Shown: positions 20,625 to 31,300 of the stretch, piece after piece
Layout of the letters: each line of letters opens with the position of its first letter
How positions within the stretch are numbered: the stretch's first letter is position 1
From: Cladocopium goreaui
Lineage: Eukaryota > Sar > Dinophyceae > Suessiales > Symbiodiniaceae
Direction: 5' to 3'
DNA length: 64,000 nucleotides
Assembly: GCA_947184155.2 (NCBI GenBank)
Contig: CAMXCT020000911.1
Span: 1-64,000, forward strand
Made by a program: the position numbers and the translations under genes
Notes under the pieces: model-generated
What the model saw: only the letters and a program-made list of their open reading frames with translations
The model's database searches: none
What the model was told of the DNA's origin: nothing

Positions 20625-20790
20625 TGGTCAGGGGGAAATACCAGCAACAAACGTGGAAAACGTTCGTTTCGGATATTTGTGCAATGGCCTATCTCGTGGG
20701 GAATGTCGTTGTCAACTTCTGTGATCCGTTGAAGCGTGGGTCTTACTGGTACTGCCAAATGTATCCAAATGGAATACATAAGGAGCTGCA
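20625..20790 (+). CDS. Weak candidate exon
   Basis: Frame containing FVSDICAMAYLVGNVVVNFC. It could encode a membrane-type segment. There are no clear splice sites, so it is kept at low confidence. Confidence 0.2.
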
Positions 20791-22057
20791 AGATATCCAA
20801 ACATTATGGAAATGTGAGTAATTAGTAGTTGATTGTGCTTGGGATGATTTGCCATACCCCCATGGTTGGTTAGAAGGATTTGGGATGATTTGGGCAAATG
20901 AATGTAATTTGGTGAAGTCTGCTGCCATGCAAATTGTTGCTAAGGCGAGTAGGACCCTCTGGAATCGCCCGAGCTACAGTAGTGCAGTGTAATGACATGG
21001 TATTTGTATGCCAATTGTAGGCCAAGGGTTGGAGTTGTCTTGACAATAGCTCGAAATACTGCCATCCAGAAGATTGCTGACAAGCGCCGGTTTTATATCC
21101 AGTTTTGCAATCTTGGATTTTGGAGTTTGCTGCACTAATCACTAATCTGACAGAGACAACAACACACAAGTGGATTCCTGATCGTTGGTTTCAAACACAC
21201 ATTTTCGATTATGTTGTGTGTCAACCACAAGCCACATTTAGGATAGTGAGCATCAATGACAAATATGTTGGGGGACATTTCGAAACCACAGATCAGTCTT
21301 GCTTACCCTCCGGTAATCAAAGATGGCTTGCAGGAGAAAAATGGAGCCTTCATGAAAAATAGGTCAGGTATTTCCCATCCTTTTTGATGACCATTTTGGG
21401 TCCCAGAAAAAATCCACTATCGAAATCCCCAATTTTTTCCATATTTTTCCTGGTTAAAGCACAGGGTTTTTCCACCAGTTCCAACAGGAAATCCGCTCTT
21501 CGCTTCTGATGATGATGTTGGCGGATTGGATCCGCGTGTGCAGTGACCCGGCCTCTGGTACTTCATAAGGCTACCCGGTACTGGTAATGACTAACAGTTT
21601 GCTATTGCAAATGGCCCAGTCGAAATAGCTGATTTACCCAGCTATAAAATATTTAAAAATGGTGATTTTCAATAGTTATGTCAGTTTAATTCAGTTTACC
21701 AGAGGCTGATTGATAATTGATACTGTTGATGACCACGCCGTTTCTTACTGGAGCCCTGTCCAGTCAGAGGTACGGTTGGTCAAGATTCAGTCGACAGGTG
21801 CCTGGTGGATTCCCCCCCCGAGTTATGGCTATTAGTTCACACGGAAAAGGATGAGTAACCAGTGGATTTCAGGATAATATATGATAATATCCTATCACAC
21901 CCGCATACACATAGGTTTGTTCTAATCCGTTGAATGGAAGCACACATAGAGGATCCGGTGTTAAACCAGTCGTTCATACCATTTTTTCAACGGAAATTCT
22001 CACATGCGACCCAAACAGTGCTACTTCCACTGTGATGTTCGAAAAAAACATGGAGAC

Positions 22058-22190
22058 CAATTTGGACGCAAGGAAGGGGGCAGCCGACATCAAACGGATG
22101 GGCGTAGACAAGATCTTATGGAGCCGCCTGCGCCGCAAGACCCTCCTAGAAACTGGGCAAAGACTGTGGCAAACAGCAGGAAGGGGTTTC
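22058..22190 (+). CDS. Exon of unrecognised plus-strand gene
   Basis: Frame KGAADIKRMGVDKILWSRLR, then RKTLLETGQRLWQTAGR. A basic amphipathic helix. A competing frame (QFGRKEGGSRHQTDGRRQ) is less protein-like. Confidence 0.4.
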
Positions 22191-22544
22191 AATATGTTTC
22201 AATATTTGATTAACATAGGGGTTCATAATTTTGCACCGTGCAGTGTGTGCCTTTAGTTCCCCCTTTGCGCAGATTCTCAAGTTGCGGGATTTTCGGTTCC
22301 TTCTCCCCCTGGTCTGAAGGTGCCTGTTGGTTTGGGGTTCTCACCCACGCTCTTGAGGGCGGCTCTTCCCATAAGATTTCCCCCTCTAAGTTTACTTGGT
22401 ATCTTCCTTGATTCCAATGGATTCCAACGGTATTTGATGCGTTGCTCGTTGCTCAGCTACCCGAGAGCTGCGTGGGCGTGAAGGAAGCAGTAAAAATATA
22501 TACCTGCCGCCTCCAACGGGCAGAAATTTAGGCCTGAAACCAAA

Positions 22545-22900
22545 TAGTAGCCTTTTTGGGACTCGGGCTACTTTTTAGCCTGAGCATCGATTCAGGCGAG
22601 ATTGTCCATTCAGGCTGGAATTGCCAGTTTTGGCTCAATGTGTGAGCTCTTGTTTTGAGAGATATTTTTGTGTTTTGGTGTTCTCCAATTCAGGCGGGAA
22701 TACCCGGGAATCAGGCGGGAATACCCGGGAATCAGGCGAGAATTGGCGAGGAAACGATTTTGAGCAGTTTAGGGAACAAAAATTTTGAGCAAAAATGTAG
22801 AAAACCCTTTCAGGCAGGAATTTAGATTCAGGCGAGAATTCCAGGGTCAGGCAGAAAAAGAAGCCTAAACACATTCAGGCTCAAATTCTAGCCTGAGGTT
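22545..22900. repeat. Cluster of degenerate TCAGGC-GGAATT repeats
   Basis: More than ten copies of a short motif around attcaggc(g/a)ggaatt in both orientations, including two tandem copies of a 21-bp unit near 22,690-22,735. No coding frame is convincing. Confidence 0.6.
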
Positions 22901-23157
22901 GCTCTAGGTATACATGTTCAGCTCTCAAAAATGCATGAAAAATGGGACGTGTTTTCGTGAATCAATGAAGTCTAGAGAGTCGCCTGCTGGTATTCCCATC
23001 CGAACGTGCTGGTACCGGGCCTTGCATGCCTTGCTCGACACTCTTTGACTGTGCACTGCACGATTGTGCCAACTTTCTGCGTCAGGGGATTCATGATGTG
23101 ATTGTGAAAGTTTGTGGTACTGGTAGTAACGCTCTCCTCTTTTGCGCCTAAGCCTTA

Positions 23158-23325
23158 CGACTGGAGCACGTGCTCGGGCTTGATGTCATTCCTTTAAGCT
23201 CGAGCTTTGAACCAGCCATCCCTCTGTTGGCATCTGAAGCTTTCCCCAAGACATTCTTAGCTGCTACCAAGGAACACGTGCAGGAAGGGCTCATCGATTG
23301 CAGCTCGTTACCACGGTGGCAGACA
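23158..23325 (+). CDS. Exon of unrecognised plus-strand gene
   Basis: Frame LEHVLGLDVIPLSSSFEPAI, then PLLASEAFPKTFLAATKEHV and QEGLID. Good residue mix. No domain recognised. Confidence 0.45.
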
Positions 23326-23989
23326 ACAAACGTCACTGTCCACAGGGGCCAATATACCATAAAATACTTTTTTTAAAACATATTTGACTTCCAATTGAAA
23401 ATGTGATGCCCTAAACACCAGTCCACTCTGGAATTAGATGAGTGGATATATTTCAAGTAGACCATGTCCAGCGCCCCAAAATGGCCATGGCAAGACCTGA
23501 GGTAACTTGTACAGCCAACGGGTGCTGGCCACCCTGGAGACGCTTGGAATCCATCGCTGTTGCCCCAAGTGGTTGGTGAAGTTGAACCTGAGATGACCTG
23601 CAATTCGGCTGTATCTTCACAAGCCTCACCCCAACCCCAATGAACTATGAACTTGTTGATTTAAAACCACTAATAATGACTAACGTAGCTATTGAAAATG
23701 GCCATTTATAGTGGATTTTCCCATTGAAAATGGTGATTTTCCATAGTTATGTTAGTTTACCAGATTGTAATTTTGATTTACCATTTACCCCTCTCATCAG
23801 TTGCACATCGACTACACCCGCCAAACCTCACCCCCAGCAACTTCAGATAAATTACATATCCGAAAATCATCAAAATCCAAGGCCAAATTCCCATCAATGC
23901 CTGGAAAATCTCCATAAAATCCTACTGTTTGATGCTTTCCCCCACCATTTTGGCCATGGACCCAACTGACCCAACCTGTCGTTCTCAGG

Positions 23990-24145
23990 ATCACTTCCCG
24001 GGCCGTGCTCTGCGCCAGCGGTCTCTTGGGAGGGCGCCAGGTGGACGCGTCCCGCAGCCGGGCGCAGCCAGTGGAGTTCAAGGTGGCACTGCAATATGTG
24101 GCACCTCCGACTGAGGAACCAATGGAACTGGGAGTCGAGTTTTTG
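23990..24145 (+). CDS. Exon of unrecognised plus-strand gene
   Basis: Frame ITSRAVLCASGLLGGRQVDA, then SRSRAQPVEFKVALQYVAPP and TEEPMELGVEF. It follows a ctcag (23,988). GC-rich relative to its surroundings, as other exons in this window are. Confidence 0.5.
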
Positions 24146-24762
24146 TGATGTTTTTTCCAATTGAAACTGGAGAATCTCAGCACTTCGTTTTGGTGAGATT
24201 TGAATCCCTGGAAGTCAAAGAGCCAGAGTGATGGGCCGAGCAACTATCCCATGGCAATATATTCCAGCTGGGCAATCACCAGGTTGACAGGGAATGTGAC
24301 AGAAAATCATCGATAAATCAAGGACTTTCCATTGGTTTGATTGCCACACTGCCAGACGGTACTTATACTATTAGAATAGTGAGTAGCATGTATGAAGTAT
24401 GCTTGTTTGAGTTGGTTCGTGCATCCATTCTTGGTACTTTGTCGCCATCCTTATTCTAGCGTTCGCATGCTTTTGCAGGTGACAGTTCCCAATTTTGGCT
24501 GGCTGATACCCATTGAGAAGGAATGATCCCTGATGTTGGCCAAATGGTTTGAAAGTGGGTAAGTGGGTGACAGCACCATATTCGTCTGCCACTAGTGATT
24601 GGGTTGTACCAGTCACTAGCACTATCGGTTTGCCTGATTTCAATTGATTTCAGGGCTATAGCCAGTCCATCCTAGAATTGGTAAACAAAATGCGCACACA
24701 AAACCCCCAAACGGATTTGGATGGCTAAACTTTCATCCAATCAAAAATCCAAATTGGATTTT

Positions 24763-24875
24763 TATACTGGTTGGTGTTTTTTTTAAAAAATTATTTTCCA
24801 TAATATATGGGATACTGTAATCCTTCCCATTGACTAATATTTTTTCAGAGGGGTTGAAACCACCAACCAGTATAA
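24763..24875. mobile_element. Short inverted-repeat element, family B (introner-like)
   Basis: About 113 bp with terminal inverted repeats (atactggttggtg on the left, caccaaccagtat on the right). Close to the right end it carries gactaatattttttcag, which has the form of a branch point, pyrimidine tract and 3' splice site. A related 84-bp copy lies at 45,873-45,956. Confidence 0.6.
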
Positions 24876-24944
24876 TATGTTATAGATCCCAAGGATTCCC
24901 TAGACGTTTCTTCAGTTTTTTTCGCTGAAAAAACGCCTTGGCAA

Positions 24945-25060
24945 CTGGCCCTCGCCATGGCCAAGGCGGTGGCTTTGCACCTGTTGGGTGGTCCCGTCTT
25001 CCGCCTGTTGGACGCCGAAAAAGAACACCTGTTGAAGAGGACGCAGCATCGGCAGCATCG
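24945..25060 (+). CDS. Exon of unrecognised plus-strand gene
   Basis: Frame LALAMAKAVALHLLGGPVFR, then LLDAEKEHLLKRTQ. Amphipathic to hydrophobic helix. It sits just right of the family B element, whose 3' splice-like site lies 90 nt upstream. Confidence 0.45.
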
Positions 25061-25677
25061 GAACCGCCACGATCACCAGCTCAATACGGGAATATTGATC
25101 AAAACATTGATTATATGTGTAGTACGTGATAGTATATTCTATGATGGAATGCGTGCATTTATGTGTATGCATGTGTATATATATACACTTATATATTATA
25201 TATTATGTGTGTGTGCATACACATCCCGCATTGATCTACATAGCTATTGAGATCTTAAACTTTCGTTTACGTATGAGGGACCACATAGATTCTTGCAGTG
25301 AGCCTGCCAGGAGAGATGGAGAGTATGGTTTGACGGCTGCCTGGTGTTGATTGGTGGGGGTTATACTGCCATGACCGAATCTGTTCGGGATTATGAAAAG
25401 CTAATGATGGGGATACCTATTGACCAACCAGTATAATGGGATTTTTTGGTAATGGCTCACTTGTGCGTCTATTTTAGGCCACATCCGCTCTGACGATGCA
25501 CGCAGAAGTTTGTGACCAGACCCTTGGAAGCATATGCCACAGCTTCACCCTCTCGGATTGGTGCAACAAAACATATGGAGACCCACATTTATCATGTAAA
25601 TCAGTAGGCATTCATGTACACGGGTAGCATGTGGCAACAGAGGCAGCCATCTATCTAGCTAATACACCTCGTCCCAC

Positions 25678-25862
25678 AAGTTGACTGGCCAAAATTCCCG
25701 AGTTTTCTGCACGCATTCTCGCCGAAATCACCGGCCACGCATTTTCGCCGCCAAGGATCTTGGGTCGTTTGTTGGATCCATCGATGTTGGAACAGTTGGA
25801 GAGCCAGACATCTGAGCAGAGGCGCGGAGGAAATCTTGAGATGAGGATGGCTGAAAACATCT
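25678..25862 (+). CDS. Exon of unrecognised plus-strand gene
   Basis: Frame LAKIPEFSARILAEITGHAF, then SPPRILGRLLDPSMLEQLES and SEQRRGGNLEMRMAENI, stopping at TGA (25,861-25,863). It could be a C-terminal exon. Composition is clearly protein-like. No domain recognised. The minus-strand frame is a shadow. Confidence 0.5.
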
Positions 25863-25869
25863 GAAAACT

Positions 25870-27260
25870 GGTAGTTTCAAATATGCTCAGACGCAGTGCA
25901 CGTTTGGATGACGGCGTTCCTGCTATTTTGGATGATCAATGACTCAATGACGAAGGTTTTGAGGCCAGAAAATGCTGCCCTTGGGCCCTTGGGATTTTAA
26001 AGACTGGAAGACAAGAACTGGCCAACTGACTGGGCGTCCTTTGGAACGAATTGGCTTTTGCTGATCATTTGATCAATCTGTGGATTTTGTGAAACAGATC
26101 TTTTGGGGAGTTTAGCACCGACATGGCCAAAGGGAAGAGATAAATGATGATAAATGATATCGTTAAATGAGCGTGAGAAAGAGAAAATAGAGAAACAACC
26201 TTAACTACAACTATCACCACCTATCGCCAACCATCACCAAGTGTCACCAAACAGTAACCGGTAAGATCCGATACGCAATTTGTTGATTTGTGACTGGGCT
26301 AGGTCGCAGCCTGAAGCCTTTCAGTTGATGAAGGTTGCCTGGCCTGGCAATGGCCTTGTCCCAGAATGGGATGATCAGATATGATCAGATCCAATGGCCT
26401 ACTGTTCAGTGGGGTTTATATATGACCAATCAAACACTTATTTATATATGTAATATATTGATATATAATATTGATTAATTTATATATTTAATATATTGAT
26501 ATATAATATTGATTAATTTATATATGTAATATATTGATATATAATATTGATTAATTTATATATGTAATATATTGATATATATTGTAATATTGATTAATAT
26601 TGTAATATTATTTTGTATACAGCAAGTTTATGCAAGTTTACTGGCCCTCTGATGAATGTTTTTGGCGTGTGGCCATTATTACCATAGCAGAGTTGGTTGG
26701 TGGTTCCAATGTTTCCGATATTTTTTTTTGACAGGTTTATGTTGTGATGACATTAAGGGTGGATAGAATCCCAGTTAGAGTATCCTCCAAAATGGTCTGT
26801 TCAAGTATGAGATGCACCCATGGCCCTTTGAATGCAAAAGTGATGATATTCCGCTGGAGTTTGGGTGTCACTTTTTGTGCAAAACCAATTAGGTTGATTA
26901 CTTTATATCCCACAGGTGTGAGTGAAATCCCATTTTAAAAATGTTGCACATGTTTCCAAACCAGATAAGTCGAAGATGTAGTGACTACCCAGGCCTTAGC
27001 CTTTGGCACTGAACCGCTGGGACCCGCGAAGGAGTTGGAGGCGGGCAATCCTATCATCCTACAATCTCTTTTGGGGGGGTGTACAGTTTTCCGCATGTCA
27101 TCATAGAAAATCATAACACACACACACATAATTATATATATAATACATATATATATATATCATTCCTGTTTCCTGTGGGTATGAATTTACCGATATATTA
27201 CCCATAACAGGATGATATTTACCTAATGTTTTTTTTGATATTTGGCCGTTGTATTTTGCC
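25870..27260. other. No supported exon
   Basis: AT-rich spacer with a 38-bp tandem repeat block. Scattered open frames lack splice support. Confidence 0.4.
26440..26605. repeat. 38-bp AT-rich tandem repeat, about 4 copies
   Basis: Unit contains ttatatatgtaatatattg and is repeated about four times with one or two changes per copy. Confidence 0.8.
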
Positions 27261-27267
27261 CCCGCAC

Positions 27268-27352
27268 TCAGGGTACGCCGCTGGGCGGCTTGCTGTACCC
27301 CTTACGGCCTGACCTGCGGATGGCGGGGATGCAGGTGCGGCGGTGTAACTGG
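27268..27352 (+). CDS. Exon of unrecognised plus-strand gene
   Basis: After ctcag the frame reads GTPLGGLLYPLRPDLRMAGM, then QVRRCN. GC-rich island in AT-rich surroundings, as expected of an exon here. Confidence 0.4.
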
Positions 27353-27732
27353 GGTAGATCATCTCTAATTGGGATGATATATATATATATAATTATATAT
27401 ATATATATATTATAATTATATATATATATACATCATATCGATAAAGAATTGATAAAGATAGTTTTGAAGCGAGATACTGGTGAACTTCTTTCCGAAGTTC
27501 TCCCAGTCAGTTTTTTGGGATGATACCTGAGGTACCATCAAACTCCAGGGGATGGGCAGAATGTCGCGGGATGACTGGCCGTTTTTCAGTGGGTTGGACA
27601 TGAACTGTTCAGTGAATTGGCCTAAAGAAACACCTCAGGCAGGGAATGCTGCGTCATGCAGCGTCACGGTGCCGCAGTGTCTTAAGACTCAAAAGTTCCT
27701 GTCGTGGCTGGGAGAGGATCGCAGCTGTTGCC

Positions 27733-27790
27733 ATGGCGCGGACCGCAGCTGCACGCTTCATTGCCCAGCGACAACCCAGGACCTTAGACA
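27733..27790 (+). CDS. Possible first exon of the antiporter gene
   Basis: The ATG at 27,733 opens MARTAAARFIAQRQPRTL, an Ala/Arg-rich peptide with no acidic residues, like an organelle-targeting leader. No donor was fixed. The link to the downstream gene is a guess. A minus-strand frame of similar character overlaps. Confidence 0.25.
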
Positions 27791-28149
27791 TTTGAGATGC
27801 ATCAGGAAAGATGAGATGCGTCAGGAAAGAACGGAACCCATGGGAACCCGTAAATTTCAAAGCTGACTACAGCTAACTCGGCTCATTAAGTGTAGCTGTA
27901 CTGAGCCCGAGGTTTATTGCACCTGGCAGGTGAAATCATCCTTTCTCCTCACCCATGTGCCTAGGAACAGCCCCACCAGTTTTTGTAATGTTTTTGTCAT
28001 GCCCATGTTGTTTGTGCAGATGGCAATGCTTTTGCCCAACGTCACTGGTTTTGCTTAGGATATCACAGATTCTCCATTGACATTTACTGTATGGAGCTGT
28101 GCTGATCACTAACCCGACATTGACAACCTGCCCTTAGAATCACTTAAAG

Positions 28150-28372
28150 ATGAGCTCAACAACTCAGGCTCACAGGTCCCCAGCTCTCCAACCAAACCGC
28201 AGGCATGACATCAGCATCCGCATCCGCAGGAAGCAGGTTTTTCTGGGGATCAGCTTGGCGTTAGTGGCCTTCCGCGCCCTGAACTTTGTGTGTCCACCCA
28301 AGTCCTTAGAGACAGGAGGGGAGCTGCCGGAAGTGGCCTGTGCTTGCGACACCCTGCTGGTGTTTTCGCTGA
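28150..28372 (+). CDS. Antiporter exon B (N-terminal)
   Basis: The ATG at 28,150 is the likeliest start visible, though an upstream exon is possible. It encodes a basic stretch, then a hydrophobic segment VFLGISLALVAFRALNF, and ends in phase 1 at gtatga. The arrangement resembles a targeting or anchor sequence. Confidence 0.6.
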
Positions 28373-31300
28373 GTATGACTATTGACCATTTTGAAATTGG
28401 AACATGGGGAATGATGATACAAGTTGAAGCCACATGAAGCCACATGAAGCCACCAAGCAGCCAAGTTTGTTGATTCTCTCAAGCGTGTTACAACGCTAGG
28501 AGTGCCGGCCACAGCGCAGCCAGCGCAGCCAGCGCAGCTGAAACCTGCGAATCCTGCGGCAGCGACGCCAGCTGCCGAAGAGGCTGGCTCCACCCCTATG
28601 ATGATGGCCAGCTTGACAGCTATGCCGCTGATGTACATTGCAGCCAACAAAGGACCGTTGCACACAACACTATCAACACTCGCATATAGATATGTATCTA
28701 TATGTAATACTCTCCTGGTAGTGCACACACATATATACATATATATATATATAGATTGGATTAGATAGGTAAGATAGGTAAGTAGGTAGATCGACAGATG
28801 GACAGCATATATATATATATATATATGTATATTTTATGTCAACCCAGACAGCCCGTGTACAAAAGCGAACATGAGGCTACAGTGAATGCCAAATTCCAAA
28901 AGCGCTCACTCCTTTTTGCGATAGTTTGTGCGGATCCATCCCAAGACATGCCAACAGTAAGAACATCTGTAGGATCTGCAGGTGATAGCACATCATCATC
29001 ATCATCATCATCATCACCATCATCATCATTTTCTTCTTCTTCTTATTCTTTTTCTTCTTCTTCTTCCTCTTCTTCCTCTTCTCACCACCACCACTGCCAA
29101 CGGCTCTTGCTTGTGGCTGGCAATGCTAGTGGCATTGCCAATGGATGACCAGAAAAGATGGCAGTGTAATTTGGCCCCCAGGAGTTTCGGGCCTCACCAG
29201 CCGTGGTGGCAAGTCGTTGCGCCGCTCCACGGCAGCACCAGAGGACACTGCCGCTGGTGGCAGGGCATGAGAGTCCCAAAGCAACAGGCCCTTTCCAAAA
29301 CAGGCTTCAACAGAACCAAGGAATCCCCCAACTTGATACTGCTCTGACTCTGGTGGGGTGATTGGGAGGTTTCCTGAGTCGGCTAATTACCCCCAGAACA
29401 TCCAAGATGAGACTTTTTGAGTATTGAAAGATATTGAAAGCTATGGTTTTGGGAATCCATGTTATCGAGAAACTCCCATTCCAGGACGTGCGCGGGGAGG
29501 TCACAGGCGTGGTGCTGCCGGTGCTCGCAGCCTTAGCCGGCTGGCTGGCAGTGATGTATGGCATCCAACATGCCATGATTGATGTACCCTTCCTCACAGG
29601 CGTGACTCGATGTTGATGATATTGATGTACTAACTGTACTCGCCTAAAAATTGATGAACCATGATGAACCTTTTTCAGCAAAGGTCAAACTGACCTGATA
29701 GACCCTCAAAGTTGGGGACTATCAACAAATTGGTTGCATGCTTTTCAGATGGAATCGTGTTTGTTGACGTTCCTCATGTTACACAGAAGCCGGTTTACTG
29801 CATCTTCACGTCCTGTCATGTCGCGTCCGCTTCTCCAAATTTGGGATTTGTGAGAAAACTAGGGGATACCCAAATGGATGACAATTTCAATGGGGAAAAT
29901 GATGATTTTAGGAATTTAAGATGGTTTAAGATGATTTAAGCACACTTAAGCCATAAAAAAACCATCAAATTCCCGACACTTTCAGAGAAAATTGGATGTC
30001 ATCCGCCAGGGAACCAATACGAGTACTTCCCCATCATTGCCACCTTTATCGGCGGCTATGCGGTCATCGTGCTGGAGGAACAAACCGAAATCAACAAGGC
30101 TGCCACTGCACTGGTTCTGGGAGTGCCCTGGCTGCACGGGACAGGGGTGTGGTGATTGATATTTTATGATATTTTTTTATGTGTTCTTCATCTTAAAAAA
30201 ACATGGGAATTGCAGGAAGTAGGGTTACATGTTGTTCACCAACAAGTTGTTTGTTTTTTCAATTGTTCGGATTTTACCGGCAAGAATGGAGTTTTTACCG
30301 GCAAACATTGGGTTTTGAGCCCCACACATTGGTACTTGGTAGAAACGCTATCTTTGTTGGTCAAATTACATTTCTTGTGAGTAAATCCCTAAATTTTTGT
30401 AGCTTTACTTGACAGCTTTTTATCCACTGCCGTATGCAGTCTGGCCAGGTCTTGATTTGGGCCCTGGTGGGCACCGGCGTGGACATGTCGGCAGCCAACT
30501 TCGACACAGCCATCAAGGAGACCTTGGAGGATGTCTCCGAGGCGATGGAGTTGGGTGGGTTGATGGGTGGGACATGGCTCTTTTTGTGGATGTTTGGGGA
30601 TGATTTGAGGGGTAAAAATGATGGAAGATGATTATATAACATTATAAATTAAATATAGCTATATATATATATACCTGGGGTAGTTATGCGGGTTTTTGGA
30701 ATAGATATGGATATTTGGGGGCTTATGCATGAAGTCGAAGGGGATCGGAGCTAAAGATAGTTTTTCAATGGGATGTGCGTGTCAAGCAGCTGCCTGATCG
30801 TGGGAGACAGAGATGAGTCAACCAACAAATGGGGTTTGGCATCGTTCAACCAGCAAGAACCCATCAACAATTTCGAGTGGTAAACGCTTACATGTTGGAC
30901 TACAAACAATGTTTTTTTTTTGAGATTTCCGAGCAACTCTCAATCGCCAGCCCTTTTTAAGGGCTACCATGGGGGGCATTGACATCGACCCATCCGTCGT
31001 AGGTGGTTTTCTTCCTCCTGGGTGCTTTGACCATCGTGGAGATCATGGACGCGCACAAAGGCGCGGTGAATGGTGTGGGGATGGTGTGAAACACACAGGT
31101 TTGATCCCCGGAGAAAGAGGACCCCCTGAAATTTTCGGACCTGAAATGGGGACTTCGGACCTGAAATGGAGGTGAAAAAGGCTTAATTATCACAGTTTAG
31201 CAACTTGACGATGGAGAGAGTTGACCAACTTGTCATTGACAAATCTGTGGGTTTTCAATGATTTTCAAGAACCATGTGCAACTAGGGCAGACAACCAGTG

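Noticed and set aside
22618-22640. gccagttttggctcaatg resembling a spliced-leader relic
   Set aside because: Lies in an island of caggct-like repeats that produce similar words by chance, and needs a one-base gap to match.
28797-29347. Poly-Ser and poly-His open frames
   Set aside because: Arise from the tca and ttc microsatellite inside an antiporter intron.
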